The position numbers and the translations under genes were made by a program. A DNA stretch of 64,000 bases, from assembly GCA_037074705.1 (NCBI GenBank), contig CM073591.1, positions 183,607,432 to 183,671,431 of the forward strand, given 5' to 3'. Origin of the DNA: Zhengitettix transpicula. Lineage: Eukaryota > Arthropoda > Insecta > Orthoptera > Tetrigidae. The notes beneath the pieces are model-generated. The model saw only the letters and a list, made by a program, of their open reading frames with translations. It was not told the origin of the DNA and ran no database searches. This document shows positions 44,854 to 56,600 of this stretch, piece by piece (positions within the stretch are counted from its first letter, which is position 1; each line of letters starts with the position of its first letter).

Positions 44854-45293
44854 CCCTCTCTCCGTTTTTGAACCAAGTAATATATAAATACTCGGTCTGT
44901 ATTTGAGAGGTGTATGTTCCGGGGTTACAGATCTTGGGCATACGGTAAGAGTTGTTCGCTGTTCCCATTGGTACAGTCGGCCAACTGCCTCCTAAACTGG
45001 TCGAGGAACGGGAGAAGGAAATGCTGCGTCCCCACAGCAAACTCCTCTCCCGTCATCGGAAGGGCGTGGGAGAAGTACCAAATGCCCTACCTGATGCCGG
45101 TTTTTCTAAGGTTTTCCCTGCATCACTTTTAGGCAAATTGCCGGGTAGGATCCTTAAACCATAGCCCAGGAGCTGTCGTTAACCCTTGGCTATCTTGCTC
45201 TATCCTTCCGCATCCCCTATTTCAGTCCCTTTCCTATGCTATAAGAGGGGAGTTGCCACTATGTGGATTACCCTGAACACCTGTCTACACCTA
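44854..45293 (+). repeat. GC-rich retroelement 3' tail, copy 6
   Basis: It begins CCCTCTCTCCGTTTTTGAAC like the middle of copy 3. About 30 family bases after that are replaced by AT-rich sequence. It then follows the family to CACCTGTCTACACC and a short A-rich tail. Confidence 0.75.
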
Positions 45294-47769
45294 CAAGAAA
45301 TAGTAATATTAATAATTAGAAATTATACAAACATAACACAAAGGAAAATAAATTTAAATTGGCTCCATCACAAGATGTAAATTAGTTAAACAAATACAAT
45401 GAAAAATCGGGGCTTAAGGTATAATAAAATGAAGGAATAAGAAATATCCGAAATACACATTGTTAAAAGACATATCAGCAGAAGTAGACGAATGAAACAA
45501 ATAATTTATTAATGCGTTTGTAATAAAATAGTAGACTAGAACTTGGAGGAAGCATTTTACACCTTTATCCAGTTAAGATCAACTGACTGAAAGAGTTACA
45601 AATTCATTTATGAACACTGAAAACGTATATTCAAGATAATCACGGCTGTCGAAATGCAACAGAAACATAAAATGGTACCATACAATAATTCACAGCAGCA
45701 CGCTAAATAATCCGTGTTTGTTAGGAAAAGTGGTACAATGCCATGGTTTTGGATAAGGAAATCGGCCTGATTTAGATTAATCTTAGATAGACAGTGAGGT
45801 TCGGTGAATTCAAAGAGCAACTATACCAAGGCTGAAAAGTTACTTATGTAATTAACCGAGGACAAATAATAACACATATTGAGAGTTTGAAATAATATTT
45901 AAATGTAATATATTATTAGAAAGGAATACGTATTCGTACTATATGTACTTGGCGTATGGAAATGCGAAATGACGTACTAAATTTGTATTTTTCCAAATTG
46001 CATGTAGTGAGGCTTGTTTTGGAGAAATGGGGTATGAGAAAATGATTTAGTGGAGCATATGGGAAATATGTAGTGGTGCTTGTAAAGACATATTACAAAG
46101 ATATGAAATACGATAGACGTAGAATAGAAATAACTAAATTAGTTAACGCTAAAATCTTAGATTACAGAAAGAGTTGTGACATTATTAAAAGTATGTTTAA
46201 TTGCTGATAATCATGATTTACATTGTAATAATATACAGGAATACTTCAAGTGACCTACTCAACATGAAGCTTCGAATTATTTAATATTAGACCAATAAGA
46301 ATTTATTTATTGCCCTTGAACTTTTTGTTCCTTATCAGCTGGTTTCATGCTTTGCGTTAGGAGAACGCAATACCTTGACTTATTAATGTTTTACAATCAC
46401 AATGCTCTTAAATCTAACGGATGTTAACGTTGAAATAAATGCTGAGCAACGCCACCTGGTGAAAGCATTACACCGACCGCAATGTAGCAAAGTATTTATC
46501 GAGGGCACATTGAAGAGAGGGTGAAGCAATTATAAAATATGTAGATCACAAAATATAGACAGTGTGACTATTTCTACACCGAAAAAATATAATTACGATA
46601 AAACTGTGTCAATTTGGCTGTAATATTACTAATTAAATTTAAAATATTAATTTATTTATGATTGCGATATAATTTAATGTTAAATTTCAACGTTCGCCGA
46701 ATAACGTCACATCACAAATAATATATGTACGAGAATATTGGAAGGGAATTTATGAAGATTTGAAATACACATCGTACAAGACTCTAGTAATTTAACGACA
46801 CACAATTTATTAGTACTCAATTGAACAGAATTAATTGTATGCTCATGGGTTGTTCGAAACAAATTTATATAAAGCAAAGTTCGGTGTCAGAAGTTTTACT
46901 GTAACGTATAACATGTATTTAAAATACATAAATTTTCACAAAAATGATTATAAATTTATCGGATTGAAACTTATAAATTTTATGAAACCTCTGTTTAATG
47001 CAGTGAGTTTGAGATTTACGGAATTTAAATACGAACAGAGCTTTCGACGCAACAATTTTGAAAATACTTTAAAATACAAAAAAAGTGTGAGACTTTATAT
47101 GTTACAGTTTGTTCTGTTTATTCTTGTAAATAGCTTGACGACATGGTTAAGAGATTCTGCGAAGATTTACCTGGAGGATCTCTGCCCGCATCTCGATTAA
47201 AGTTGCTCTGGTTTCACCGCTACGCAGAGTCCAAGTGCGATTCACGGCCAGCCAGCCCGTTCCAACCTTACGACATTTCTTACTTTTCACTGTATTATTA
47301 AACGAGTTCTGAAAACATACGGCGGTTCATAGTTCACATGGCGGACCCACGCCCAAACACGATGTCACAGTTCAGAGGTCATCCCTGAAGTGAAGTTCAT
47401 TCCTGCAGCTTCAATAATGTTCTATCGAAATACGTAGCCACTCACATACTTTCTTACATTTCTAGGTTTCGCAATTTTGCCCAATCAAATTGTCTGTTTC
47501 ATATTGCGTCAATATTGCGCTGCAACGCCAAACCAACAATGCTGCGCCGAATACTGATGACCACAGGTCTAACCGTCGACAATAATCACCAACTGAATAA
47601 TATCCAAGTAGTTAATAAATTCTTACAAATAAATCAATTTAATATACCTGTAAGATAAATGAAAATAAAATAGGGAATTATCCGAATTTTACCAAAATTT
47701 TTGTAAAAATAAGTCACATCAAATTACATAATTTCTTGAGGAAATATAATATTTTAAGTTCCTTAAAGG
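45294..47769. other. AT-rich, no recognised gene
   Basis: A 121-codon plus-strand frame (46835-47200) is rich in Phe, Lys, Asn and Tyr, as expected from chance in AT-rich DNA. No domain is recognised. Confidence 0.35.
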
Positions 47770-48840
47770 AAAATCAACAAATAGTGGAATGTACGACTTT
47801 ATTCAAAATTCATTGGATGAGCGATTGAAGGTAGCTGGAATATTTGCTGATCTGTCTAAGGCATTCGACGCGTTTGATCATGAAATTTTACTAAGAGAGT
47901 CAGAATATTATGGCGTACGGGGAAAAGCCTTACTTCTCCTAAAATCATATCTAAAAAATCGTAAACAAAAGGCAGCGGTCGAAACTAAAGAATGGCATCT
48001 TAATTTATCTGATTGGGAATTAATAACTTGCGATGTTCCTCAGGGCTCGATTCTTGGGACTTTAGTTTTCATTCTTTATATTACTGATCTTCCAGGATTC
48101 GTACATCCTCAGCAATCAATTCTACGCGGATGATACAAATGTAGTGATTGCAGATAAGAATATTGATATTCTTGATAGAAGCGTAGACATCACTCTGGGG
48201 AAACTAAATGTGTGGTTTAAAGTCAAGAAATTATTACTAAATCAAGATAAAACCAAGTTCGTCCAGTTCTCTGCGGATGGTAGTAACAACATTCTAGAGA
48301 AGTCCTCGGCTGAGGCGCCTTTTCTGGGTCTTCAGATTGATAGTAATTTTAAGTGGATTCATCCTACAGATCTGCTTGCTGGGGTTGTTATTGTGTCAGA
48401 ACCTTAATGTAATTTGCTGACATCAGCACAACGAAAATGGTGTATTTTGCGTATTTTCATTCCCTCATGTGTTATGGCATTGCAAATTGGCATTGCTCCA
48501 GGAGCATTGAAATATTCATGATGCAAAAGCGTGCAATCAGAATACCGTTCTAATACGGGTAATAAATCCAGTTGTAAACCGTTTTTCAAAAGTCTGTGAA
48601 TATTAACTCTTCCCAGGTTGTTTATTTACAAAATTTTAAAGTTTGTTAAGCTGAACATGAATCTTTGTCAAAGGAATGGCGAGTCTCACGATTATGAGAC
48701 TAGAAATCGCTCAGGTTCTAAGATCTTTGCTCTCTACCAGAGAAGTATTCACCATCCAGGTATAGTTCCATACAGTAGTCTTCCTCCTACTATCAATTTT
48801 GCATACCGACTTATTAATTACTTGATTTAACAAGATTGAA
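47770..48840 (+). pseudogene. LINE reverse transcriptase fragment (YADD retained)
   Basis: In order: RLKVAGIFADLSKAFDAFDH near 47.83 kb, CDVPQGSILGTLVFILYITD near 48.04 kb, then a frameshift at the catalytic box. The box itself, YADD (48123-48134), is intact in the second frame, which continues TNVVIAD, LLLNQDKTKFVQFSADG and PFLGLQIDSNFKWI. After further breaks, FIYKILKFVKLNMNLCQRN and HDYETRNRSG near 48.69 kb and GIVPYSSLPPTINFA near 48.77 kb close the C-terminus. Same family as the minus fragments at 13.8 and 24.2 kb; 5'-truncated, as LINEs often are. Confidence 0.88.
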
Positions 48841-51630
48841 TACAGGTTTCATATATTTCGTTAATAATTCCTAACATTTCAGTTGTTCTTCAGTGAGTTT
48901 ATATGTGTTTGCTAGAAAGTTTACAAAATAATAAAGTTTTCAGTTAATTTATTAATTTATCAGACACTATGGGAAAAAGAACTGTCTACCAAAATCCTGT
49001 AATAATTTTATTACGTTGATTGTGCTTCAAGCTGTTAAAGGTGTTGCCTAACTTCTTGGCGTCATAAATTTAGTAGAAAATTTGTTGGTTATAAATACCG
49101 AGTATCTTTTTTACACAATAAGTATATTTATCACTTTTGTGAACACCGGAAATAATTAAAGTAAATGCGTACTATGATTATTTATCCACAGTAATAATAC
49201 TATAAATGATGTAAGGCATCTAAAAACGCTAATACGGCCATTTATTTATTCATCGTCCCCATATAAAGTTAATATTTATAGTGAAATTGGTACCATTACG
49301 AGTGCTTTGACTCATGGGCCCTGTTCTGATTCCCAACATTGTTTTTTGTTTTGAAGACGAACTGAGTTTCTGCTACTTCAAACATAACGTTTTTTTTCGT
49401 TCTTTATTAAATTATGTGCTACATATGATTGAATTTCACAAAAGAGTTGTTTCTATTCCTTTACTAGAATCTGCAAAATATATTATTTACATTATATGCG
49501 TGGATAATTCCTCAGTTCTAAATATAAACTTTAATAATATTATATTTTTTTAGTATTATTTGAATTCCGATTATTTTTGTAGGATTTGACATTTGACACG
49601 ACTGCTATTGTAAGACAAAAATGTTAATCAAGATGTAGTGGTTGGTATGTATCACTTAAGTACATAATTGCCAATAATATGCTATATTCTTCAGCATACC
49701 CTATTCTTCAATTGTTTATATTATGAAGATTCTAGAATAGACTCAATAATTTAGCTCAGTCGCTAATTGAAACAAAGGAACATGCTGGTTGGTGGAAGCG
49801 ATGAGCATCGTGGCAGTGAATTGTACGGCGATGGCCTTGAGAGCAGGTTTCTCCACCAACACAATAAATATGCTGGACAACATTAGTAAAAGCACCTCAG
49901 CGGCAGTTTTACGGGCTGTGGAAGAGGATTTATGTATGCCAAGCGGTCGCCTGCTGTTGACCATGGACAGTGTAAAGTGCCAGGTCCTTAAACATTGTTT
50001 CAGGACCGAAATTATTTCATTATAATGGGAACAAAACATAAATCTACTTTGTTAAAATCAGTATAGCGTGTTGTCAGGCTCCAAAAAAACTTCTCAGTTA
50101 CATGTTTATTGGTGACATTTCTTCAAGGAATGTGAAGTGAATGATATACATTTTTTCAAATAAAATTAAACGAAAACATTTCATTCAGTTTACGTAAGCG
50201 TCTGATCAGGAAAGCCCAAGCCATTAATAGCTATATAATCTATTATTGACTAATTTAGTGTTTACTTAATGTATATAAATGCATATTCCTTAAATTTATG
50301 TTGAAGTAATGGAATTTCATAAGCCAGAAATATTCCACGCTATAAGATTCGAGAGTCATTAAGGGAAGGGACGTGATTCGAGTCTCATTCAGATCAATCA
50401 AAAAATTATTGGGATATAGAATAAAAGTGAAGACATGACAACTTCCTTACCGAATCATTAAAAAATAGCTGAGGAAACTAAAAATACAACTTAGGTGAAT
50501 CAGTAAAATTCCAAACCGTATCCCCAAACGCAAAATGGGTCAAGTAAATTAGCAGTCCATCAGTTTTCACTGTCACTCTTCGTCCTGAACGGCTGATGAA
50601 TTAATGAGAGTGTCACTACACTAAAATCTGACGCACCGTTCTGAATGAAACACGAACTACAAAATTGGTTCAGATTGTTTACTTAACTCTGATTGGGTAT
50701 TAGAATGTGTCCAATGAATAATACACTGTTCGTCCAGTTTCTAAATCCAATTTTGCGCTTTCCACCCTTGCTTATTTGAAATATGTCAGTCAAAAATTCC
50801 GCGTAAATACTAAATTTAACTCCAAAAATAATGTAGTCAATAGGAAAACAGTGATTTCCGAATCTCTAACTGAACAATTTAAGAAGTTCGTCAAATAACT
50901 CTAAACCAACTTACTGTATGGTTTAAGCAAGTAAAAAGCAGCCATATTTTCAAATTTTTGCGCGGAAATAATAGGTTTTTCCAATTGAAGAATATGGAAG
51001 AAAAATTATCCTTGTATTTAAAACACAAGTGTGTCGTAACATCGGAAGTATATCTGTCCATCTCAACAACACCGACATCAGCCGTTTCAATATTTTCTCC
51101 TTCTCAACCTATTGTCCCCTCCTTTATTCAATTGGAAAATCTGATACTTTACCGACACGATGAATTTTACTGTACAACTCAACGAAAGAGGGTTCGACGT
51201 AATTTCCGTATTATTTTATATTTTACCTATTCCTAGGGTGCTTCACGCCGATATTGTAAGGATATGGCATTAAAATTTTAACTACATCGAGAGTGACACT
51301 ATAGGAAGTAATGAAATTTCCGTGTGTTTTAATAGCCAGCTGCTCTAAATCTGGTCTTCAATAAAAAAAACGCGTCATTTCATACTCTTCAAATAAAAAA
51401 AATGGTACTGTTTCGCTAAGATTAAAATAAAATCAGACAGTACATGTTCAGAATTTATGCAAAGGGAGATTAAAAATTGTGAAATTTTTGTTTTCTTTAT
51501 TCAAATTATGAATAATAGCGACGTCTAGTCATATACTAATTTAGAAAAATAAAATGGTCCAAGTACAATTTGAGCAGTAATTCCGAGGTACCGAGTATGA
51601 TTATTCTGTTTGTCTGTAAATATTTATAAC
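48841..51630. other. No recognised gene
   Basis: Mostly AT-rich. At 49743-50039 a higher-GC patch is open on both strands for 78-98 codons; no confident family match (see findings). Confidence 0.3.
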
Positions 51631-52605
51631 TAGTTGGGCGGCCGGCGTTGGCCGGGTTGTCATAATTAAACTCAGTGACATCTATAACCCCAATTTATGT
51701 CTCCAATATCAGTTGTTTTCGCGTTATTTTCTTCTAATGCCCCTCTACCTCCACCCTTAATCGTGCTCCACTCCCAGGCCGAAAGGGGTTGAAATTATAC
51801 ACAAACAACATCGGTAGAAATACTATCAATGTCACTGAATCCAACAAATATTTATTCTACGCAAAATATCGATCATTTAACAATTTCAAAATTTCCACCC
51901 TCGTCCACCACCTCTTGGGCGAGTCAAACGTAAAGTTGAATATTATAATTAAAATTAGTGATATCCATAGTCCTGGATTCAATTCGGTTGATTTTGCTAT
52001 ATATTGATGTAATACCACTCTACCCCTACCCTTAAGGGTGTTCCCATCCCTTAGCGACAGGGGTTGAATTATACACAGAGAACATCTAGAGAAATATTTG
52101 ACCCCGAAATATATTTATTTGTGACAAATATCAACCAATTAAGAACTTTCAAAATTGCCATGCTTGTCAACCCCTACCACTGGGGGTTAAATGGCAAGCT
52201 GAATGCCATAATTAAACTTATCAACCCCTACCACTGGGGGTTAAATGGCAAGCTGAATGCCATAATTAAACTTATCAACATCCATAACCCTGGATTAGAC
52301 TCCAATCTAAATTGATTTAGCGTAAATTTCTGGTATCGCCCCCTACTCCCACCCCCTAAGAGTTCTCCTTTCCCATACTGCAAGGGGTTGAAAATATACA
52401 CAGATAACACTAGTAGAAGCACTATCAATCTCTTTGTTCTCTAAAAATATTTATCCGACTTAAATATCCGCCGATTTATCGTATTTGAATATTTCCATCC
52501 CAGTCAATCCCCGCTCTGGGGGTGTTAGACGTGTCTCACCCCGGCAGTGTTTGTTTTTGGTCACAAAGAACACGTGTACAATCTTTGGTGAAATTTTCTC
52601 CAGAG
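51631..52605 (-). mobile_element. Non-autonomous Helitron, minus orientation
   Basis: The minus-strand 3' end is GGCCAACGCCGGCCGCCCAA then CTAG, followed by T, the Helitron CTRR-T rule. The interior shares GAACACGTGT, GGGGTGAGAC and AAATATTTATCC landmarks with the copy at 61648. A perfect 54-bp tandem duplication lies at 52167-52274. The 5' TC end is not clear. Confidence 0.75.
52167..52274. repeat. Perfect 54-bp tandem duplication
   Basis: Two identical 54-base units starting TCAACCCCTACCACTGGGGG, within the Helitron. A third start (TCAACATCC) shows where the original copy continues. Confidence 0.95.
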
Positions 52606-53422
52606 TATATATACGGAAATACCTATATATACACTGTTTAATTTTTAGATAATTGACTCCCAAAGTGATTTCAAGTGATAACCCTCGCTTTTAAGGTCAA
52701 ACCTTTTGGTTAACACTGGTAACACTGGCTATGAATAATAAATACGGGTATATTGTTCCAATTTGATTTGGCTCGAAAGTATTTTCAGATTTCTTAACCA
52801 TGCTTGGAAATAAACAGCAAATGGTACTTTGAGAATAAGAAATCATGATGTTAAGTTCAGACCCTGACGTTAATTTAATCGTGAAGTAGCTTCTACCGCT
52901 GTAGCAATATTTTGAAGCCACAGAGGACTTGTTCTCCGACAGGATTTATGTGAGATGTCCGCGTGGAGATGAGTCACATGTATCTCTACACGCAGGAAAG
53001 GCCCTGCTGTTGGCCCTGAGTTGGACGCTTAGATAACGTGGCGAGAGAAGCTTCCGTAATTAATTTCACCAAAAATATAATGTTCCTAACTAATATATAA
53101 ATCATCAGTACATCAGAAAGAAATTAATACATAATCATAGGACAATTTGTTTCTGTTTGGAACTTCACAAATTTTGAATTGATGAATTGTAAAAATGTAA
53201 TGCAACCGGTTGCATTATGCTTGAACAGTACACGTATTTAGAAGTTCCTATCCAAATTATAATATTTATTTAAACATTATAAAACCAAATTTGATACCTT
53301 TTATAATTCTACAATCCCTTGTACGCCTTTTGAAATCCAAAACAGGAATAAAACTTCCAGTAATTATGTATTAAATTGTTTCTGACGTATTGGCCATTGT
53401 AACTATTTATAATTTCAACTAA
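52606..53422. other. No recognised feature
   Basis: Nothing identified. Confidence 0.3.
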
Positions 53423-54483
53423 TCTATATAAATAAAAATGTACAATAAATAGTTCTCGGTATTCAGACTGGTTTTGAATATTTATATTTTAAATATAAAT
53501 ATGCAAAACCCGTGTAAATACCGAGAACTATTTATTGATCAGCTACACCGGGAAAGTCTTCAATCTTTAATAAAAATGTATTAATGTGTGTGTCACTTAT
53601 GCGTTCCTAAACCATTCATCCAATTGCGAAGGAACTTTTGCGAGTTGTCGTGCGTACGTCAGCAAAGCTTTTTGTCGGCCTTTCGAAGCGTAAGGAAATT
53701 TCCAAGGGGTGAACGGGGATTAAATTTAAAAACATACGGCAGATATTAGCGTCGATTACTTTTCGGGATTGATGAGATTAATAGTTTGTATCCAGATGTT
53801 TTTAGTGTATGATTTCAACCCCTTAAAATATCAATAATGGAGGGGATTTACATAAAAATAATGTGAAACAACTGAGATTAGTGTCAAATTCAGGGTTATA
53901 GAAGTCAATACGTTTAACTCTGACATTCACTATGTCAGTAAAGTTGTAGTTCAGCCCCTAGGTGTGGAGAAAGGCCGTTACATAAAAGTAATGACTAAAC
54001 AACCGATACTTGTACTGAATATGGAGTTATGGAAGTCAATGAGTTTAATTGTGACAATTTACAATACTGGTTAAGTTCAACCCGTAGGATTGGGGGTGGA
54101 AGGGAGTGTAACAAATTTCTGTATACAATCTTAAATGCGCAGACCAATTTCTAACAAACGTTATACACACATGTTACTTACGATCCAGGAACGAACACTG
54201 AGTGTGTATGCGGGGGTATAATTTAAAGAAATTCCTAAACGACCATTATTAACGTTGAATAAATGGTATCGGGTCTCTTTATTTGATGGTGTCATTCTAA
54301 TGTCAGTCTCTAATATCAACTCCAAAAAGCAACGGTGGGAATAACGCTTATCGTTACGTAATGAGTAATGCAAAAAATTCTGAGGTTTGTGTTGATTCTG
54401 GGATTGTAGATGTGGCTGAGTTTCATTTTGGAATTAACCATGATGCTAACAAAATAACCGGTTAACGCCGGACAATCGGCTAG
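53423..54483 (+). mobile_element. Non-autonomous Helitron with nested foldback
   Basis: It begins A|TCTATATAAATAAAAATG and ends GGTTAACGCCGGACAATCGG then CTAG|T, inserted between A and T as Helitrons are. The interior carries GTCGGCCTTTCG and CAACCCCTT landmarks of the family. A 126-bp foldback with its 12-bp target duplication interrupts it 20 bases from the 5' end. No coding capacity. Confidence 0.8.
53443..53568. mobile_element. Foldback insertion with 12-bp target duplication
   Basis: Near-perfect palindrome (arms 53443-53490 and 53491-53537, CAATAAATAGTTCTCGGTA at the outer edge) followed by the family 3' end ...CTTCAATCTTT. AATAAAAATGTA flanks it on both sides (53431-53442 and 53569-53580). 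Same family as 39941-40118. Confidence 0.75.
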
Positions 54484-55101
54484 TGTCAGATAAATATTAC
54501 GATCAATGAACGTAAAATATTCATTTAAAAATTTTAATGTAAGCAGTGATATACAATATATTAATAAATAAATTTTTACCAAAAAAGCTACTAAATAAAC
54601 TATGAAATCTTATTGTTCCTAAAAAAGACAAACAGCATAATACACACTGTTAATAATTTATGGACTAATATAATATAGTTCATAAAAAATAAACATTTTA
54701 TTAAAAGTTACATTTAACAAAACTTTTAGTAATACAAATTTTAATAAATGATTGTGATAATTCAATAAAATAAATGAATTAAAATTTCAAATATTGTTTC
54801 TTAAAACGAATAGTATACAAGAATTATGATAAAATTTTAAACCAGACAACAAAGTTTAATTATAACAAAAATTAAATATGAAATTCCAATAGAATACAAG
54901 ACGATATTTTATATGATTGATTTATAGATTGCTATAATAGTTAAATAATAGTCCATTCTTCGACTAATTGAAGAATCAGAATACAAAATGAGAAACATAA
55001 CCACATGCATAGCGTTTTCTCTAAATCATTTCAATTTTAAACATAAAATGAATTTCAATAATTCCAATATTACAGACACAAAAAATGACATTTCTCAATC
55101 C
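54484..55101. other. AT-rich, no recognised feature
   Basis: Nothing identified. Confidence 0.3.
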
Positions 55102-55103
55102 TA

Positions 55104-55650
55104 TGCAGGTACAGGGCTTTTTTACGGTTGAGGGGTGGTAAAGCTTACTAAAACAAACATTTTTTTTCAGAAGTGACGCATTGAGGCACCAACACAGAAA
55201 TTGAGACATGAAAAGAAAAAGATTTTATCTTAATAACTTCATCGCAAACTTCTGCCAGCAAAGTTTAAAGTAAATGCTTAAAATTGCGACCGTCAACAGT
55301 AATACATGATTGGTAGGGTCGAAGGAGTGATTGGACAACAGTTCCAAAGATGTCAGGCATTTCGCGGCACGGTTGCAGAAGCAGCTAATAGACGAGCAGC
55401 GAGGTCCTCAATCGAGTCAAATGGAGTCTCGTAATTACTGTTTGCAATAGCAATTTTGAGCGTTTATAGTAAACATTTATGGAAATAATCCCTTTGCGAT
55501 GATGATGCAAATAAATATGCTTTTCCTTTCATGTCTTATTTTTTGTGTTCGTGCCTCAATACGTCACTTCCGACCATACGTTTCTATACAAAAAAAGTAT
55601 GTTTTAGTAAGCCGTACCACCCCTCAAAGTTTTCCCATTTTCATCCTGCA
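55104..55650 (-). mobile_element. TA-flanked DNA transposon with long inverted repeats
   Basis: Ends TGCAGG...CCTGCA are flanked by TA (55102-55103 and 55651-55652). Arms of about 120-140 bases (sharing GAGGGGTGGTA, CTTACTAAAAC, AGTGACG.ATTGAGGCAC, GACATGAAA) are inverted around a ~290-base core that holds a transposase C-terminal remnant. The TA flanks suggest the Tc1/mariner/IS630 group. It is an internally deleted derivative. Confidence 0.7.
55230..55440 (-). pseudogene. Transposase C-terminal remnant
   Basis: The minus strand reads YETPFDSIEDLAARLLAASA near 55420 and, after breaks, CITVDGRNFKHLL then a stop near 55275. This resembles, from memory of family patterns, the ETP...EDL..R...A......I......R...C....GG.FEHLL ending of transposases common in insect genomes, often annotated with an N-terminal DUF4817. 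Everything upstream of this tail is missing. The family name is tentative; the enclosing TA-flanked inverted repeats are the firmer evidence. Confidence 0.45.
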
Positions 55651-55729
55651 TACAAAAATAAAGAAAGGGCTATAAAAGACAAGAAAAATTTAAATTTAAA
55701 AAAGCAGAAAATTTTAAAAGTGGATATAC

Positions 55730-56600
55730 TGTAACGCATGTATTTGGGTTTAGTTTTGCTTTGTCTCGGAAGTGTTGTTTGCTGTGGTTTGGAGAATGGT
55801 CTTGCACGTGCGGGAGGGGGGGTGGTGGTGGAGGAGATAAATATTTCCATCCAAGTAATTTTTGTGTCCTGTCTCGATTGTTGGCCTCAACATGACAGAA
55901 TAGTTGGCCATTGTTGACTACGGAACTGCAGCTGCGTGCTGTAACTCTTGTAACAATGGAAGAATCAGTGAAACCGACATTTCAACGAAGTTTTCTAATA
56001 ATGAAAAAAAAAATAAAAGAATGGGAGGCTATAATGGAGGGAACGGAGATAAGCTTTTGAAACTGGACAGTTGTTCTGCGCTCACCGCAGCTGGTGGATG
56101 CGATTATGAGAGGCTCCGTATTGCGTTATGTGTATACGTTTTAAGTGTCACCAATCTACAAATCTCATGAGTTCTGCTGTAAACCTTTCCAAGTTGTTGT
56201 CTCTGATATAGTCCGAGGCAGAATCGTCGTGAGAAAGGGGCCACAATTTGTTAGTGAAGAGTTCATCGAAGCCACACAATTTAGTACGACGACTTGCCAG
56301 CAATCAATCCCGGAGTCCGACGCCTTAGCCAGTGGTCAACCCCTGAGTCGACGCCTTGTAATGGTCCTGACTAAAGTCATCACTGCACTTAACCCGTTCT
56401 GCCGGCTGTGAGATACGGAGACGTCTGTACGAGAGCTACAGCAGGCAACACAACACAGAATAGCAGTACGTATTTGGTACGGGCAGCAGATCTCTTCTAT
56501 GTAAAAACCACAGGTGCCTGAGATAAGAGTTTTTCATGTTTAACTGTAATAAACTTATATAAAAATTTCTTTAGTGGTCAATAATTTTTATTTAACGTAA
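55730..56600 (+). mobile_element. LTR fragment related to the 17.2-kb LTR
   Basis: It begins TGTAACGCATG after GGATATAC. Around 55921, GGAACTGCAGCTGC, then a purine-rich AATGGA.GAA stretch and CGAAGTTTT parallel 17571-17650. An AATAAA lies near 56549. No ATTACA end or primer-binding site was found, so the 3' limit is uncertain. Frames within it are not conserved. Confidence 0.45.

Noticed and set aside
46835..47200. 121-codon frame as a candidate gene
   Set aside because: Composition is that of AT-rich noise; no domain, no supporting context, no conserved neighbour.
56145..56411. 88-codon frame as a host gene
   Set aside because: It lies within an LTR-like fragment related to the 17.2-kb LTR and has no recognisable motif.
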